Source: JAWWOW01 sp033851265 (lineage in GTDB: Bacteria; Actinomycetota; Actinomycetes; JAWWOW01). Taken from it: a DNA stretch of 64,000 nt. How positions within the stretch are numbered: the stretch's first letter is position 1; each line of letters starts with the position of its first letter. Where the stretch lies: NCBI GenBank assembly GCA_033851265.1, contig JAWWOW010000016.1:128954-192953 (forward strand), written 5' to 3'. This document shows, in pieces, positions 43,301-50,730 of this stretch. Position numbers and translations under genes: made by a program. The notes beneath the pieces were generated by a model, which worked only from the letters and a program-made list of their open reading frames with translations, was not told the DNA's origin and did no database searches.

Positions 43301-45097
43301 GCTCTCCTGTCCGGTCAGGGTGAAGTTGCTGAACGTGACCCCGCTGCGCCCAACCGTGCACCGCGGTGTCGTCGTCGACGTACATGCGGTCGGCGCGGTG
43401 GTCACCGAGGTCTCCGGGAACCACACGCTCGCGGTGTGGTTGACCGGCAACGTGTCGGTAACGCCGGTGATCACCATCGGCACGCTGGATGGGTTGCCGA
43501 TGGTGACCAGATGCCGGCTGCCGGTTCCCGCCGGGGCCGTACTCCCCATACTCGGGGAACGCGACTGTTCGCTGTCGCTCACCGTCGGTGCACCGTGGTT
43601 TGCCACATACGTTGCCGGGGCTGTGGCCGACGTAACGTGTTGACCGAGCAGCACCATCGAGTGCACCACGGGCAGGTAGGCCATGACCGCGCCGGACTGC
43701 CCATCTGGACTGGCGATCGGACTCATCGCGGCCGCCGTACCGTCAGCCCAGCCGCCGGTCGGCTCATACCAGCTCGTCCCGTCGTAGCGGAACGTGTCGC
43801 CGTGCGTGCTTGTCGCGTCGCCCCCACCGACCAGCACGAGCTGTCCGGCGTCGGAGTCGAAGGCCATGGTCGCAAACGACCGGCCCGATGGAGCGGAGTG
43901 CGGCGTTTGTTGCGTCCACCCGGGCGATGCAGTCTTCCAGGTCCAGGTCTCGTTGTTGTGCGACGCAGTCGAACTGCACGTACTGCAGGTCGCCTTGCGT
44001 CCGCCGAACACGGTGATGCTCTGAGCGGACGGGTCGTATGCCGCCGCCGCGCCCCATCGGTAGCCGAGGGCCGTGTCGTTCAGGTTCGTCCACACATAGT
44101 TGTTCCAGCTGAACGAGTCCCGATACACGGTGCTGGAGGCGCCCAACCCGCCGGAGAGCACGCCGACGCCGGCCGCGGTGTTATAGGCGGCGCTGGCGAA
44201 GCGGCGGGCGGACGGCGGTGTGCCGGTCACGACACTCGTCTTGTTCGTCCACGCCCAGGTGGAGGTGTTCAACTCCCACGTCTCATTGTTCGACGTCCCT
44301 AGGACGTTCGCCCCGCCGAACATCACCGCCCGATGCAGCGCCGGGTCCCAGAACAGTGCCGCACCGAGACGCGCCGTCGGGGTTCCCGTCGTGGTGCGCT
44401 GTTGCCACGCCGACCCATCGAAGGTCCAGGTTTCGTTCGACGCCAGCCCAGTTGTCTTCTTGCCACCGAAGACGATCATGAAGTTCTGCTCTGGGTTGTA
44501 CGTGACCGATGCGTTGCTATCCAGGCTTGGCGGGGTGCTACCGGTACTCAGCTGCCAGTCCGGCATCGCATAGTTGTCCGTGGACGAAACGAACGGCGCG
44601 GCGGGTCCGACACCAGTCCCCTTCCTGCCCGAACCCTTGCCCTTTGACTTGCCCTTGAGCTGGTAAGGCTTGTCCGCAGCAGCCAACCGTGTGTGCGCCC
44701 GATCCCGGCACACGTTGCGCGGTAACCACTCCGCAACAAACAGCCTTGTCGGGGGTCGCACACACTTCGCTGCGCGCTGGTGAGCCGACGCCCGCGAGGC
44801 CGAAACCTTGGCTCGCCGGGCAGCCGCCTTCACCGTCCCCGGCTTCAGCTTCGCCGCGGCAGGTCCCGGCTTCGGCTTCGCCTTCGCGTCGGTCGAAGTC
44901 GGTCCCTTCACCTTCGTCGTCGACGTCTTCCCGGCCGGACCGTCAGTTGACGCCCACGCCACGTTCGGCGTCGCGACCAGAACGGCCAGGGCCGCAATCA
45001 CAGTCGCGACGCTAAGACCACGGCGGCGCCTTTCCCCGCTGTGGATGCTCGTTCGAGGGAGGAAGGCGAGCAGGCCAGTGGCAGGCGATCGGAACAT
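34328..45097 (-). CDS. Giant secreted Kelch/LamG/YD-repeat (Rhs) protein
   Basis: 3589 residues, one of the longest proteins expected in such a genome. Signal peptide 1-49 (LSVATVIAALAVLVATPNVAWA). A Lys/Ala/Pro-rich stretch follows, then Kelch-type repeats at ~200-490 (VFGGK...NETWTFDGSAW). Two LamG-like concanavalin domains lie at ~650-880 and ~890-1120 (YWRLGE..., LDDSSGTDAGDYSGNNKKG). A long YD-repeat (Rhs) region spans ~1250-3300. The Rhs core end reads FGARTYDPTRSAFLSPDS...NTYTYVNGDPVNLVDPSGHG. The last ~225 residues form a variable C-terminal domain with two Cys pairs and no recognised toxin motif. Such proteins form a shell that encloses and delivers the C-terminal domain. Confidence 0.9.
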   Translation of the reverse strand: MFRSPATGLLAFLPRTSIHSGERRRRGLSVATVIAALAVLVATPNVAWASTDGPAGKTSTTKVKGPTSTDAKAKPKPGPAAAKLKPGTVKAAARRAKVSASRASAHQRAAKCVRPPTRLFVAEWLPRNVCRDRAHTRLAAADKPYQLKGKSKGKGSGRKGTGVGPAAPFVSSTDNYAMPDWQLSTGSTPPSLDSNASVTYNPEQNFMIVFGGKKTTGLASNETWTFDGSAWQQRTTTGTPTARLGAALFWDPALHRAVMFGGANVLGTSNNETWELNTSTWAWTNKTSVVTGTPPSARRFASAAYNTAAGVGVLSGGLGASSTVYRDSFSWNNYVWTNLNDTALGYRWGAAAAYDPSAQSITVFGGRKATCSTCSSTASHNNETWTWKTASPGWTQQTPHSAPSGRSFATMAFDSDAGQLVLVGGGDATSTHGDTFRYDGTSWYEPTGGWADGTAAAMSPIASPDGQSGAVMAYLPVVHSMVLLGQHVTSATAPATYVANHGAPTVSDSEQSRSPSMGSTAPAGTGSRHLVTIGNPSSVPMVITGVTDTLPVNHTASVWFPETSVTTAPTACTSTTTPRCTVGRSGVTFSNFTLTGQESRQFYVDAVAVGAALSSLAYGPCTSNADFFSRTVIDDGALSYWRLGEYPTPPNTSPVSAAKNAVNPTGPAGTYTLATGAAQGQPGVIGGDADRSLLLNGTSDYVSLPTTGSSDFSNGFTMEAWVKPTKTSSPILSLSSALGTDHIVINDFGTHGMALNVYAGTAGNTQSTLVAGNALQLDQWQHVAATVAPVAGTANATATLYRNGMRVASGTLLAPRDVSRVYNYLGRNNTSYFGGGMDDVAIYGKALSGAQITTHYHAGSTSGQGSNTVTAFTNVGAQYAPGVMNVSPAAYWRLDDSSGTDAGDYSGNNKKGTYLTSGGTASSSGMLNGPGALAGDPDASAAFDGSHHVRLPDSIIPTTGFAAVSLWFQTTAGNGVLASMANTVTTATPSRYVPLLYVGTDNKLHGGFWTGASAEALTGGATVTDGKWHHAMIVSYSSSTPVPGVHLYMDGQEVASTTEGPTDEPAGTIQYLGTGFGGAVGTWPGLTTGWHPFVGGIDDAAVFTAPDRFLSQTPSDQYARGAGLPVPASTTAYVTDGQGQIPALTPLCGGGGTAAGLGIEKWWSYASENLGAGGTARVNVANGNLVVSQPDLTPVQAHGHLAFALRRTYNSQDAGTLQLPDSVTGGAGWGSGWTLNMTEADDLLGGGINASSLSVQQTLERLQRPFAVTLADQDGTRHVFQPAVVLANRRSPLGALVPRLLGAVDSNVLCVDVPYTAPAGVHLSLFRYVHVQGSCATGEVKGIAGWVAERPDRLRYEFGPTGELLSIADGAGVDIRYAYDGTLNPARMVDSKSGGLGKLFSYPVAGLADRLSLGRLRYVYEGQNCTAVRNSETGAISLEGKTGNPASGCRGFTLSYNENGGTCATSGTATTWTCITDGAGRATRYEFNDSSRQRLDKVINPNGVSTLVYEYGEACGQTVNCLSSASDLRAGEGTVTNPDGSTDTHVTEFAYAAAPSPAWTGGGLPTSPYVVSRITDRHKVRTELRYNGGQYTNVDTAATPNVTCASDDATCERQQYSGIDSAGRVGRFSEAAGNITGIGSNSAWLRSTAYSWDTDSATCREPTHTRDNNLCRVVRDAGKNPDFPTDPSKDPLDEDRTFVYGDQGQQITRHSFVEQVGETKYYTDITDGYHIQKYLTDGTIVCADYTVTGSGNVAYTEDFSGTRSGCASSASAATPVMTLVDHTQKLHPRGNAESQFRAYVLTWQVDNNSSVAPNTFASAANRVNYCAGAGSGTANTGLVCEADTPASEGVLRPHVSRCAVAYYQTGQVEHPVACTRSTYDNYGAKTQSFKPNANIGDPANDPNGLMKPYTYWYYADSDKDASSTVHAGGWLRAAADPTASTTNPTSNFAAFGYDAAGNVVRTWDRNATTEAQAPVTDYPGVNANTPPTSRFTETSYAQRTTNPWGCTTTADLTPWTTKSWRYRLQTIDPLGNVTGVGTDKNGNALNSWRPAQLTGSPSGSGACKYSSFATPGGSVSTVRAYSGRDELTSQTLPAGATYDPDNGPTPSTTTYSYDGFGNQNVQINPRGQATPNSTTGGRFRVHRIYDAVNRLVEVRTSRTDDGNQQPASCPATGDGVFATGIVWCSTKTEYSGIDDVIATTAGTGARTRFRFDAVHYKTDQYVPRETATELHTQFRYNANGSGTVECSPREFDTTEPADSACADSVSSPSYATATEYDHAERPIRTIRHRANATSDALCTSFTYDANGNKKSSTDPRGNVPTGNACPANPTNGSYTTSYSYDVLDRKTRQTNPRSATATTETGYDANGNLTRVTPPANPSSPNRSRATLYSYDANNRRVDTIKAYEPAVNPDSDVAAHPEKVRGDAALQVNVHTRSVYDADGNVVARFDPRAFDDGTIDDTDNPDERFKVVTAYDANGRSISQAVPRYDGASHSNIGSDATQDAECPDDSGTHPSDVGVCVTNTYYDADSNVTKVDLPTKTGAKPNRYLIYRYTEDGLRATIDAPDPSNDGARLDGNAAAVRPFAMHYKYDGAGRVTDTLNADMRFTPGDIVHTVDQHTDYTLDGLVKTTSVLSGWTTTPPSYANITHVTTYGYDNNGQQTSVVQWTDAALTVALSKTTDSYFADGLVHDHVTGAQDTTGYVRANTRYTYDAAGNQATVSSPSATYQTDNHGQAEDSTAVAYASGDTIPAGFTVGDGVPASYAYTADNLLSSVSKPMSRSGSAITYRTTKYCYDDTSRKVHQATDTSSYDCETSPIPNNETVMSFEYYPNDQMHVQTSRKRSETITTNYDLAGNKTEVTDAARNAAQTSTVNRFDYYLDNLLRCSAENDTTCGTGSTNRATRYAYDGSGGVVRRVNIVGNQTKSSTLVYGDAGLPASQAADLAGGTQWEYSYDKTGRQTQVKLPNADRVCDYYDDPESTLTARAVVTTTCAGTSGGNDSAVTISDYQYDYDQLNRVTLQELKTGAASGSGGAAITKKYSYSYDEAGRVNAFDPDASTVGTDVMNVIWDHDGNRLGYGTSVSYPSQNTQPVNCVGSSTVSCFKYNSDDTIKSATAGTSTYYGHVYNPAGTLKEDHTTSYCYDGFDRLQGTKTGQGQQTTACDKDDATTFNSYDGLDRQTTTKTGGVTTSLYYDGASQDVNEENRNGNQNNLPTQILFVRDGNGTPLIASDGSTTTNNEHLVDDGNGNISTVLNNTNQRAVGCTARFDAFGSPQQPQSGDARQHTCSSGTTNSDMFYKAARRDDGTGTYQFGARTYDPTRSAFLSPDSYRDAQPAADASVGTDPLTQNTYTYVNGDPVNLVDPSGHGSDYQMQGAKAYAAKESCGSKKGSCKAMVKRLNDAAQNDAVMLMTKRLRELWVDAYKRFNGDCMPGGGNYNRCLDEFIRRAGIVLGGITGGEGLDPRDVQFERLLPTMPIEKVGGWKQEYLDSTTGQVRHFVAFLYAGYFQPGFGRAAVYGHERPGNDGASDADIRLGLVAVNLGRALRAHVLSADALFSRLPGLLGDPGNDGSLRSPEVLEDPVPPQYRPVQDHA

Positions 45098-45325
45098 TTA
45101 GGGCTTCCCGGAGATGTGCGACAAGGAGTGGGCTGCGGTATCGGAACATCCGCAGGAGGCACAGACCGGTGTTTCCGGGACATCGTTATCGCCGAAAAGC
45201 AAAGATGGCTGAGACTGACTAGCAGCACCTGACCCACATGAAGCAGTCGTTAGTCACCCGTGGGAAGGGGTAGTGACAGGCCGAGAGCCCGACCGCACGC
45301 AGCGTGAAGGGAAGGCCGATAGGTA

Positions 45326-46051
45326 ATGGTGCGACGACCCGACGACCCGACCACAGCGCTACCCGCGCCCGATCCGCCGACAGACCAGCATCCGACGCCG
45401 GCCGCCGGTGCCCGGGGCAACCAATTGGGCGCCTACGTCGACCGGACCCTGGCCGCGATGCTCCCCAGCCGGCGGTCGTTGGCTGCCGCCCTTGGCGTAC
45501 TCGCCGGCGGCCTCCTGGTCAGCTGGGTCATCTACCGAGCCATCGACCCCATCGATGTCATCCCGACCAGCAACTACAGCACCTTCGTCGTCCTGGCCCT
45601 GATCGCACTCGTCCTCGAACGCTTCCTCGAGCCACTCGCCGGCGCCGTCCTGCCGTCCATCGAAGCCAACAAAGCACGCCGCGCCGCAGCCCTAACGGCC
45701 GCGACCAACGCGCCAACGGTGGACAGCCTTCGCACAGCAGAGGAGGCACAGCGCGAAGCCGCCCGCGGCCGCGCCAGCCGCGGTGTCCTGATGTGGGCGA
45801 TCGCGTCCGCCCTCGGCATGCTCCTCGCCGCCATCCTCGGCATCTTCCTGATCCGATCCGTCGAAGCGCCGCTCCAAGCCCGGCCAGGACAACCCGCGGT
45901 CCCCTCCCAAGTTGCGACTAACCACGACCTCGGAGCCAAGGACCCCAACCGGTTGCTCGACCTGCTCCTCACCGGACTCGTGATCGGTGCTGGCACCAAA
46001 CCAATCCACGGACTTGTCGGGCGGATTTCGGTGAGTAGTCGTCGCGACTAG
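45326..46051 (+). CDS. Membrane protein with GTKP motif
   Basis: 241 residues. Pro-rich cytosolic N terminus, then two membrane helices (LAAALGVLAGGLLVSWVIY and FVVLALIALVLERFLEPLAGAVL). A helical Ala/Glu-rich loop and a third helix (ALGMLLAAILGIFLI) follow, then a near-C-terminal amphipathic segment (LLDLLLTGLVIGAGTKPIHGLVGRI). The last motif is shared by many actinobacterial hypothetical membrane proteins of unknown role. Divergent from the giant Rhs gene with a 228-base shared upstream region, so the two may be co-regulated. Confidence 0.55.
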   Translation: MVRRPDDPTTALPAPDPPTDQHPTPAAGARGNQLGAYVDRTLAAMLPSRRSLAAALGVLAGGLLVSWVIYRAIDPIDVIPTSNYSTFVVLALIALVLERFLEPLAGAVLPSIEANKARRAAALTAATNAPTVDSLRTAEEAQREAARGRASRGVLMWAIASALGMLLAAILGIFLIRSVEAPLQARPGQPAVPSQVATNHDLGAKDPNRLLDLLLTGLVIGAGTKPIHGLVGRISVSSRRD

Positions 46052-46367
46052 CATTCGCCTTCATTCAACGAACTTGGAGGGGTGAGTTCTGCACCCGCAG
46101 ATTGCTCGTTGAACTCTGCCTCACAACCAGGGCACATCTTCGCTCCGCCGCTATCTGAGGCGACTCGAGCCCCCAACGATGTTTGCGAAGCATCGCTGTA
46201 CCAGTCAGAACGCGTGGCTGGACTACCTGTCGCGGGCGTATATGTCGCGACCGCGTGTGTCGTCGTGGCGACTGTCGGTATTTCGTCAGACGTATGACAA
46301 GGACATCAGGTGTTGGATCCCGAATGGTTCCCCGAGACTCGACCCAGCTCGGTCCTTGGGGGGACAC
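46052..46367. other. Gap without a recognised gene
   Basis: 316 bases between two rightward genes. Possible ORFs here (from 46179) lack a ribosome site and have no recognisable product. The esterase promoter probably lies in it. Confidence 0.35.
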
Positions 46368-47453
46368 GTGAATCGCTCTCGCATGCCCATCGCGGCACTG
46401 CTACTCGCCCTACTCGCCTTTCCGCTGAGCCATGCCGCGACCGCGGGGTCGCTCGACGCGGCCTTGGGACCGATGGACTTCTGCTCCCAGACGCCGGGGT
46501 CTCCCATCAGCGGTGGGAGCGAAGTCGAGTACGGCACCGCCACCAACGCTGACGGGTCGACTGTCCACTTGAAGTTGGACGTTTACCGTCCGGCGGGCAG
46601 CGCGGCTACGACAAGGTTCCCTGCCGTCATGCTGGTGCATGGCGGAGCGTGGCGTAAGGGCGACAAGTACTACATGTGCGGGCCGCGCCAGGTCGCGCGC
46701 AAGCTCACTGCCCGGGGCTACGTCGTATTCAACGTGGATTACAGATTGGCCTGCGACCCGGACGATGCCGACATCGCCGTGCAGTGGCAGCCCTACTGTG
46801 CGCTGAACAACGACGTCCCAGGCTCGTTCAGCCCGCTCTACCCCATCAATGACCTAAGGAAGGCACTCCGCTGGATTCGTGCCCACGGAGACGAATCGCC
46901 TTATTACGCTTCGGTTGCCAAAGTCGGCGTACTCGGAGGCAGCGCGGGCGGTCATTTGGTACAGGTGCTCGGCACCACGGGCATTGTTGGGGACACGAAG
47001 CCGGACGCCGTTGCGTCCTGGGCGGGCGGTGCCATCGCTCTGCCCGGCTACTACAGCGGATGCCCGGTAGCTGTTCCCACGGCCGACACACCAGCCGATT
47101 GCCAGCGGGTCGCCCAAGTTATCCCACTTCTGAATGTGAGCGCTGACGATGCACCGACGTTCTTGGCGCGAGGGGCGCTCGATTCAAAGTCGGCACTGAC
47201 GTTCCAGGAGACTCTTGAGGCAGCCCTGCTCGCCTCCCGCGTGCCAGTGCTCGACCACGAGTACCCCACCGACATCCACGGCGAGGGCTTGTTGGACTGC
47301 GCAATCGATGACACCGACGCGTTCTTCTCCGAGCACCTGTCGGGTGCAGTGCCAGGCCCGGTGGTGAAGGTCCAGCAGTACGCCACCAGCACCTACGAAT
47401 GCGGTCGACAGCGGACTCAGCCCAAACTGGGCGACACCCTTCCGCCCCTGTAG
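46368..47453 (+). CDS. Secreted alpha/beta-hydrolase (esterase)
   Basis: 361 residues from the GTG at 46368 (GGGGGGAC site); a start further upstream would put the signal peptide inside the protein. Signal peptide MPIAALLLALLAFPLSHAATA. The hydrolase fold has the oxyanion motif HGGAWRKGDK, nucleophile Ser in GVLGGSAGGHLVQV, a downstream Asp near RGALDSKSA and the His in YPTDIHGEGL. The HGGAW and GxSxG pattern places it near the carboxylesterase/hormone-sensitive lipase group. Four Cys in the mature part suggest disulfides. Substrate unknown; it probably acts outside the cell. Confidence 0.82.
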   Translation: MNRSRMPIAALLLALLAFPLSHAATAGSLDAALGPMDFCSQTPGSPISGGSEVEYGTATNADGSTVHLKLDVYRPAGSAATTRFPAVMLVHGGAWRKGDKYYMCGPRQVARKLTARGYVVFNVDYRLACDPDDADIAVQWQPYCALNNDVPGSFSPLYPINDLRKALRWIRAHGDESPYYASVAKVGVLGGSAGGHLVQVLGTTGIVGDTKPDAVASWAGGAIALPGYYSGCPVAVPTADTPADCQRVAQVIPLLNVSADDAPTFLARGALDSKSALTFQETLEAALLASRVPVLDHEYPTDIHGEGLLDCAIDDTDAFFSEHLSGAVPGPVVKVQQYATSTYECGRQRTQPKLGDTLPPL

Positions 47454-47872
47454 CGAGGATCCGGTCGACTCGAGGCCGCGTGCAGCGCAAAGCGGAGTTG
47501 GCAATATCGCTCGCGACATCATGAGTTTCGTTGCGTCGTGCTCTGCTCCTGGTTTTCGCGCACTCGACCAGTCGTGGGAAGAGCACATTCGTTTGTGGCA
47601 CTCGCCTGCCATGCCCCGGAGAACCCTGAGGCCCAACCCCTGCGAATGTGTTCATCCACTGCCAGGTGTCGGTGTAGGTGAGCGCATCGCGAGCAAGCCG
47701 TGAGGTTCGTCGCTGAGATTGCCCTCGTTGTCCAGCGGAGGCTGGTGCGCGATGAGGGCGAGACCGTTGAGGTCGAGGCTTCCTACGGTGATCAATGCCA
47801 GGGCTACCCAGCGGGTTCTTGACCCTTTTCGCGTGCGGGTCGAACGTGTGGCCCGAATCCACCGGCGGCTCG
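47454..47872. other. Gap without a recognised gene
   Basis: Between the esterase stop and the tRNA-like segment I find no ORF with a plausible ribosome site and no repeat. It may include decayed DNA next to an old attachment site. Confidence 0.35.
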
Positions 47873-47917
47873 CTCTTAATCCGCGGCGTTCGGGGTTCGA
47901 GTCCCTGGTGGCGGACC
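47873..47917 (+). other. 3' half of a tRNA-Lys(CTT)-like sequence, possible attachment-site remnant
   Basis: From 47873 the sequence reads like a tRNA from the anticodon loop (CTCTTAA) onward. It continues through a variable region, a T arm (stem CGGGG/CCCTG at 47891-47895/47903-47907 with loop TTCGAGT) and a 7-base acceptor strand (GTGGCGG) followed by ACC. No D arm, 5' acceptor strand or matching 5' half of the anticodon stem is present. A 3' tRNA half is what integrative elements carry as attP/attL. It may also be chance. Confidence 0.4.
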
Positions 47918-48049
47918 TGTACCGCACCAGCTTGCGGCGCCAAGGGCCCGGGAGTCGCGCCCTGCCGCTCGATCGGCTTCGAAGGATCATGTACGCCTTC
48001 GCGTAGCAATAGTGAGCGTGCATCAGGTCCGGATCGGAGATGACGTGGC

Positions 48050-49084
48050 ATGCCAGTTGACGTGCTCGAGTTCGCTGAGGCCATGCGACGCTCGGAAGAG
48101 TACGGGCGTCTCCGACATCTGCTTCTAGGTAACGGCTTCTCGATTGCCTACGACGCTGATGCCTTTGCATACGGCCGGCTGCTGGACGAAGCCGACTTCT
48201 CCGAACTCTCGATTGATGCCCGAGCCGTCTTCAAAGAGTTCGGCACGACGGACTTCGAAAAGATCATCGAGATCCTCCGGGGGGCGGCCACTCTGCTGCA
48301 TCTCTATCCGGACTCCGACCGCGACTTGGCTGCTCGGATCCTCGCCGATGCGGACCGGCTGAAGGATGCCCTCGCGGAGGTTCTCGCGCGCCGACATCCC
48401 GACTTTGTTGGGTCGCTGACATCTGAGGAATACACGGCAGCGCGGCATTTCCTTGCTTCATTCGAACGCATCTACTCAGTGAACTATGACCTCCTCCTGT
48501 ACTGGACGACCATGCAAGACATCCAACCCACGGTCTCCAACAACGATGGGTTTGGAGAGAGCGAGGATGAACCCGGCGCCGAGTGGGTGACGTGGAAGCC
48601 GATGGCCACGTACGACTCGCAGCGAATCTTCTACCTGCATGGAGCCTTGCACTTGTTCGATGCCGGCGTTGAACTACGGAAGCTCACCTGGAATCGGACT
48701 GGCATATCTCTGGTAGACCAGATTCGCGGAGCACTCGAGGAAAACGTCTACCCACTCGTCGTCACCGAAGGTACGAGTCGCGACAAGTACAGCAAGATCC
48801 TGCACAGTGCGTACTTAAACCACGCGATGCGTAGCTTCTCCAAGATCGGAGGGTCGCTGTTCATCTATGGGCACTCGCTCGCGCAGAACGATGAGCACAT
48901 TCTGCGGCGCATCGAGGAAGGCCATATCAGGGCAGTATTTGTCAGCCTGTACAGGGATCCCGACAACGACGCCAATCTAGCAATTGTTGAGCGAGCAAGA
49001 GCCCTCTCAGCAGCGCGATTGGCAAGGAACCCGCTGTCCGTGCACTTCTTCGACTCGGAATCGGCCCAGATCTGGCGGACCTAG
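48050..49084 (+). CDS. DUF4917 (SIR2-like) protein
   Basis: 344 residues, ATG start. SIR2-like NAD-binding signatures: an N-terminal LLLGNGFSIAYD (GNG.S type), central IYSVNYDLLLYW (NYD), RIFYLHGALHLF and SLFIYGHSLAQNDEHILRRI. The last block is typical of DUF4917. No signal peptide. SIR2-like proteins of this kind are found in anti-phage loci, where they deplete NAD, but no partner gene is adjacent here. The DNA just upstream is the tRNA-like remnant. Base composition is slightly less GC-rich than the transfer region. Confidence 0.75.
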   Translation: MPVDVLEFAEAMRRSEEYGRLRHLLLGNGFSIAYDADAFAYGRLLDEADFSELSIDARAVFKEFGTTDFEKIIEILRGAATLLHLYPDSDRDLAARILADADRLKDALAEVLARRHPDFVGSLTSEEYTAARHFLASFERIYSVNYDLLLYWTTMQDIQPTVSNNDGFGESEDEPGAEWVTWKPMATYDSQRIFYLHGALHLFDAGVELRKLTWNRTGISLVDQIRGALEENVYPLVVTEGTSRDKYSKILHSAYLNHAMRSFSKIGGSLFIYGHSLAQNDEHILRRIEEGHIRAVFVSLYRDPDNDANLAIVERARALSAARLARNPLSVHFFDSESAQIWRT

Positions 49085-49248
49085 GGCACTCGCGTGCGCG
49101 ATCACTATTGGAAGTGGCCGGGATCGAAGGATCTCGGCCACCGCGACGTAGACCCAGAGTGAGGTTGATCAAGCCGCCACAAGGGGCCGCGCTCGCTGAG
49201 TTTGTTCTCAGCCGCGTCGCGCCGCCGTGAGCTCAGAGAGGCGTCGGC

Positions 49249-50034
49249 ATGACTAGTGGTCCTGCGCTTAACCTTGAGCTGCGCTCACGCATGCTCCTTG
49301 TCTTGCTGGGTGCTCAATTAGTCGTTGCCGTCTACGTGCTCGTTGCACTCTGGCCAGCCGCAAGTCGTTCTGCGCCGGTCATTCCTGGTGCAGTAGCTTC
49401 TGCCGCCCCGACCGGTTCACCGTCTCCGACGACCTCCACGGGCCAGACTTCGTTGCCACCGAGTCCCGGTGTCAGCACATCGGTACCGGCGCCAAACCCC
49501 TCCCCGACTCCCCCGGTCCCTGCTACTGCGACCGTCACGCAGGTCAAGAGCGTGTCCGTCTTCGGGGCAACCTGGACCAAGCCGGCGCCAGAAGCCCTGA
49601 ACCTGCTGATCGTTGTGGTGATGGCAGCAATTGGTGCATCAATCCACGCGCTGACGTCGCTAACTACGTACGTCGGCAATCGTCGGTTCTTGTCCAGTTG
49701 GACCTGGTGGTACATCGTCCGCATGCCGGTAGGTGCGGCGATTGCTCTCGTGCTCTATTTCGTGTTGCGGGCTGGATTCGTGTCGGTCACAGCGAGCAGC
49801 TCGGATGTAAACGCGTACGGCATCGCAGCCTTTGCGGGGCTTGCGGGAATGTTCGCCAAGCAGGCAACGGACAAGCTTCGGGAGATCTTCGATGTCGCGT
49901 TCAAGAGCTCCAGTGGAGACGCCGAGCGGACTGGCAAGGTGAAGGAGACAGGCGCAGAAACGCCGAACGCTGGCGCAGGCACGAGCACTCACCCCGACAG
50001 CAACGGCGCCGCCGGGCTGCCGGAAGAGAGCTAG
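49249..50034 (+). CDS. Membrane protein with Pro/Ser/Thr-rich exported linker
   Basis: 261 residues. The first membrane helix (MLLVLLGAQLVVAVYVLVALW) is followed by ~80 residues of Pro/Ser/Thr-rich linker. Two to three further helices follow (LNLLIVVVMAAIGASIHALTSL, WYIVRMPVGAAIALVLYFVLRAGF, IAAFAGLAGMF). A cytosolic tail begins KQATDKLREIFDVAF. The GLAGMF.KQATDKL(R/E)EIFD ending is common in small actinobacterial and proteobacterial membrane proteins of unknown role. Monocistronic as far as can be seen. No clear link to its neighbours. Confidence 0.6.
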   Translation: MTSGPALNLELRSRMLLVLLGAQLVVAVYVLVALWPAASRSAPVIPGAVASAAPTGSPSPTTSTGQTSLPPSPGVSTSVPAPNPSPTPPVPATATVTQVKSVSVFGATWTKPAPEALNLLIVVVMAAIGASIHALTSLTTYVGNRRFLSSWTWWYIVRMPVGAAIALVLYFVLRAGFVSVTASSSDVNAYGIAAFAGLAGMFAKQATDKLREIFDVAFKSSSGDAERTGKVKETGAETPNAGAGTSTHPDSNGAAGLPEES

Positions 50035-50196
50035 CAAGCGTTTGTAGGGATCTCCGCAGGTCGATCCAGGTACACGTGACAAGGGTTGCTCACACTTGCG
50101 CGAGCAGTCTTATCGCGCTCAGTGTCGGCGCGACCGCTCGCGTGCTCGACCGGGCGATCGAAGCCGCACGGTAGCTCGCACGGACGCTCCAATCGT

Positions 50197-50730
50197 TCAC
50201 TCGACCGAGTCGTTGCCGCGGACGCGCTCCGCGCGCCCGACCGCATCGAACAGTCGACGTCTTCCGCAGACTCCGTGGCTTCTGACGGTTTGGGCTGTGC
50301 ATTCCAGCAGACGAGCGACCTCGACTTCTGATCGCCGCTCATATTCACGGAGCAGCATGACTCTCTTCTGTGTCCGCGTTAGCTGGCCCACCGCAGCACG
50401 CAGCCTCTCTCGATTGATCAGCCGATGCAACGGATCGTCCGCTGTCGAGCCTCTGTCGTCGGGAACCGCGGCCACGGGATATTCCTGCGCCAGGTATCGG
50501 TCCGCATAAGCCGTGTAAGCCACACACATATAGCGGCGAACTGAGTCGTTGTCGCATCCGGCGAGCCCGTTGCGGGCTTGTACCCAAGCCTTGGTCAGTC
50601 CGTCTTGGATCAGATCTTCAGCCAGATGTGCATCACCGGTCAGGCGAATTCCGAGTTTGAGCAAATCGGAGTAACCGTTGGCGACCACTTCCTCAAGCAC
50701 CCGGGTCGATCGGGCAGAAGTGCGCGACAC
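50197..50730 (-). CDS. ECF-type RNA polymerase sigma factor
   Basis: 177 residues. Region 2 at ~15-85 (YSDLLKLGIRLTGDAHLAEDLIQDGLTKAWVQ..., SVRRYMCVAYTAYADRYL) and region 4 at ~105-160 (LRAAVGQLTRTQKRVMLLREYERRSEVEVARLLECTAQTVRSHGVCGRRRLFDAV). This matches SigE-like actinobacterial ECF factors. No anti-sigma gene adjoins it. It stands between accessory genes and the transfer operon and could control either. A weakly supported GTG/ATG start is possible within ~20 residues. Confidence 0.82.
   Translation of the reverse strand: MSRTSARSTRVLEEVVANGYSDLLKLGIRLTGDAHLAEDLIQDGLTKAWVQARNGLAGCDNDSVRRYMCVAYTAYADRYLAQEYPVAAVPDDRGSTADDPLHRLINRERLRAAVGQLTRTQKRVMLLREYERRSEVEVARLLECTAQTVRSHGVCGRRRLFDAVGRAERVRGNDSVE

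Noticed and set aside
47851..47920. A complete tRNA-Lys gene
   Set aside because: No D arm, no 5' acceptor strand and a non-pairing anticodon stem; only the 3' half is tRNA-like.
47119..48084. A 321-codon minus-strand frame across the esterase end and the tRNA-like segment
   Set aside because: Arg/Pro/Ser-rich with no motif and no ribosome site, and antisense to the esterase at one end.
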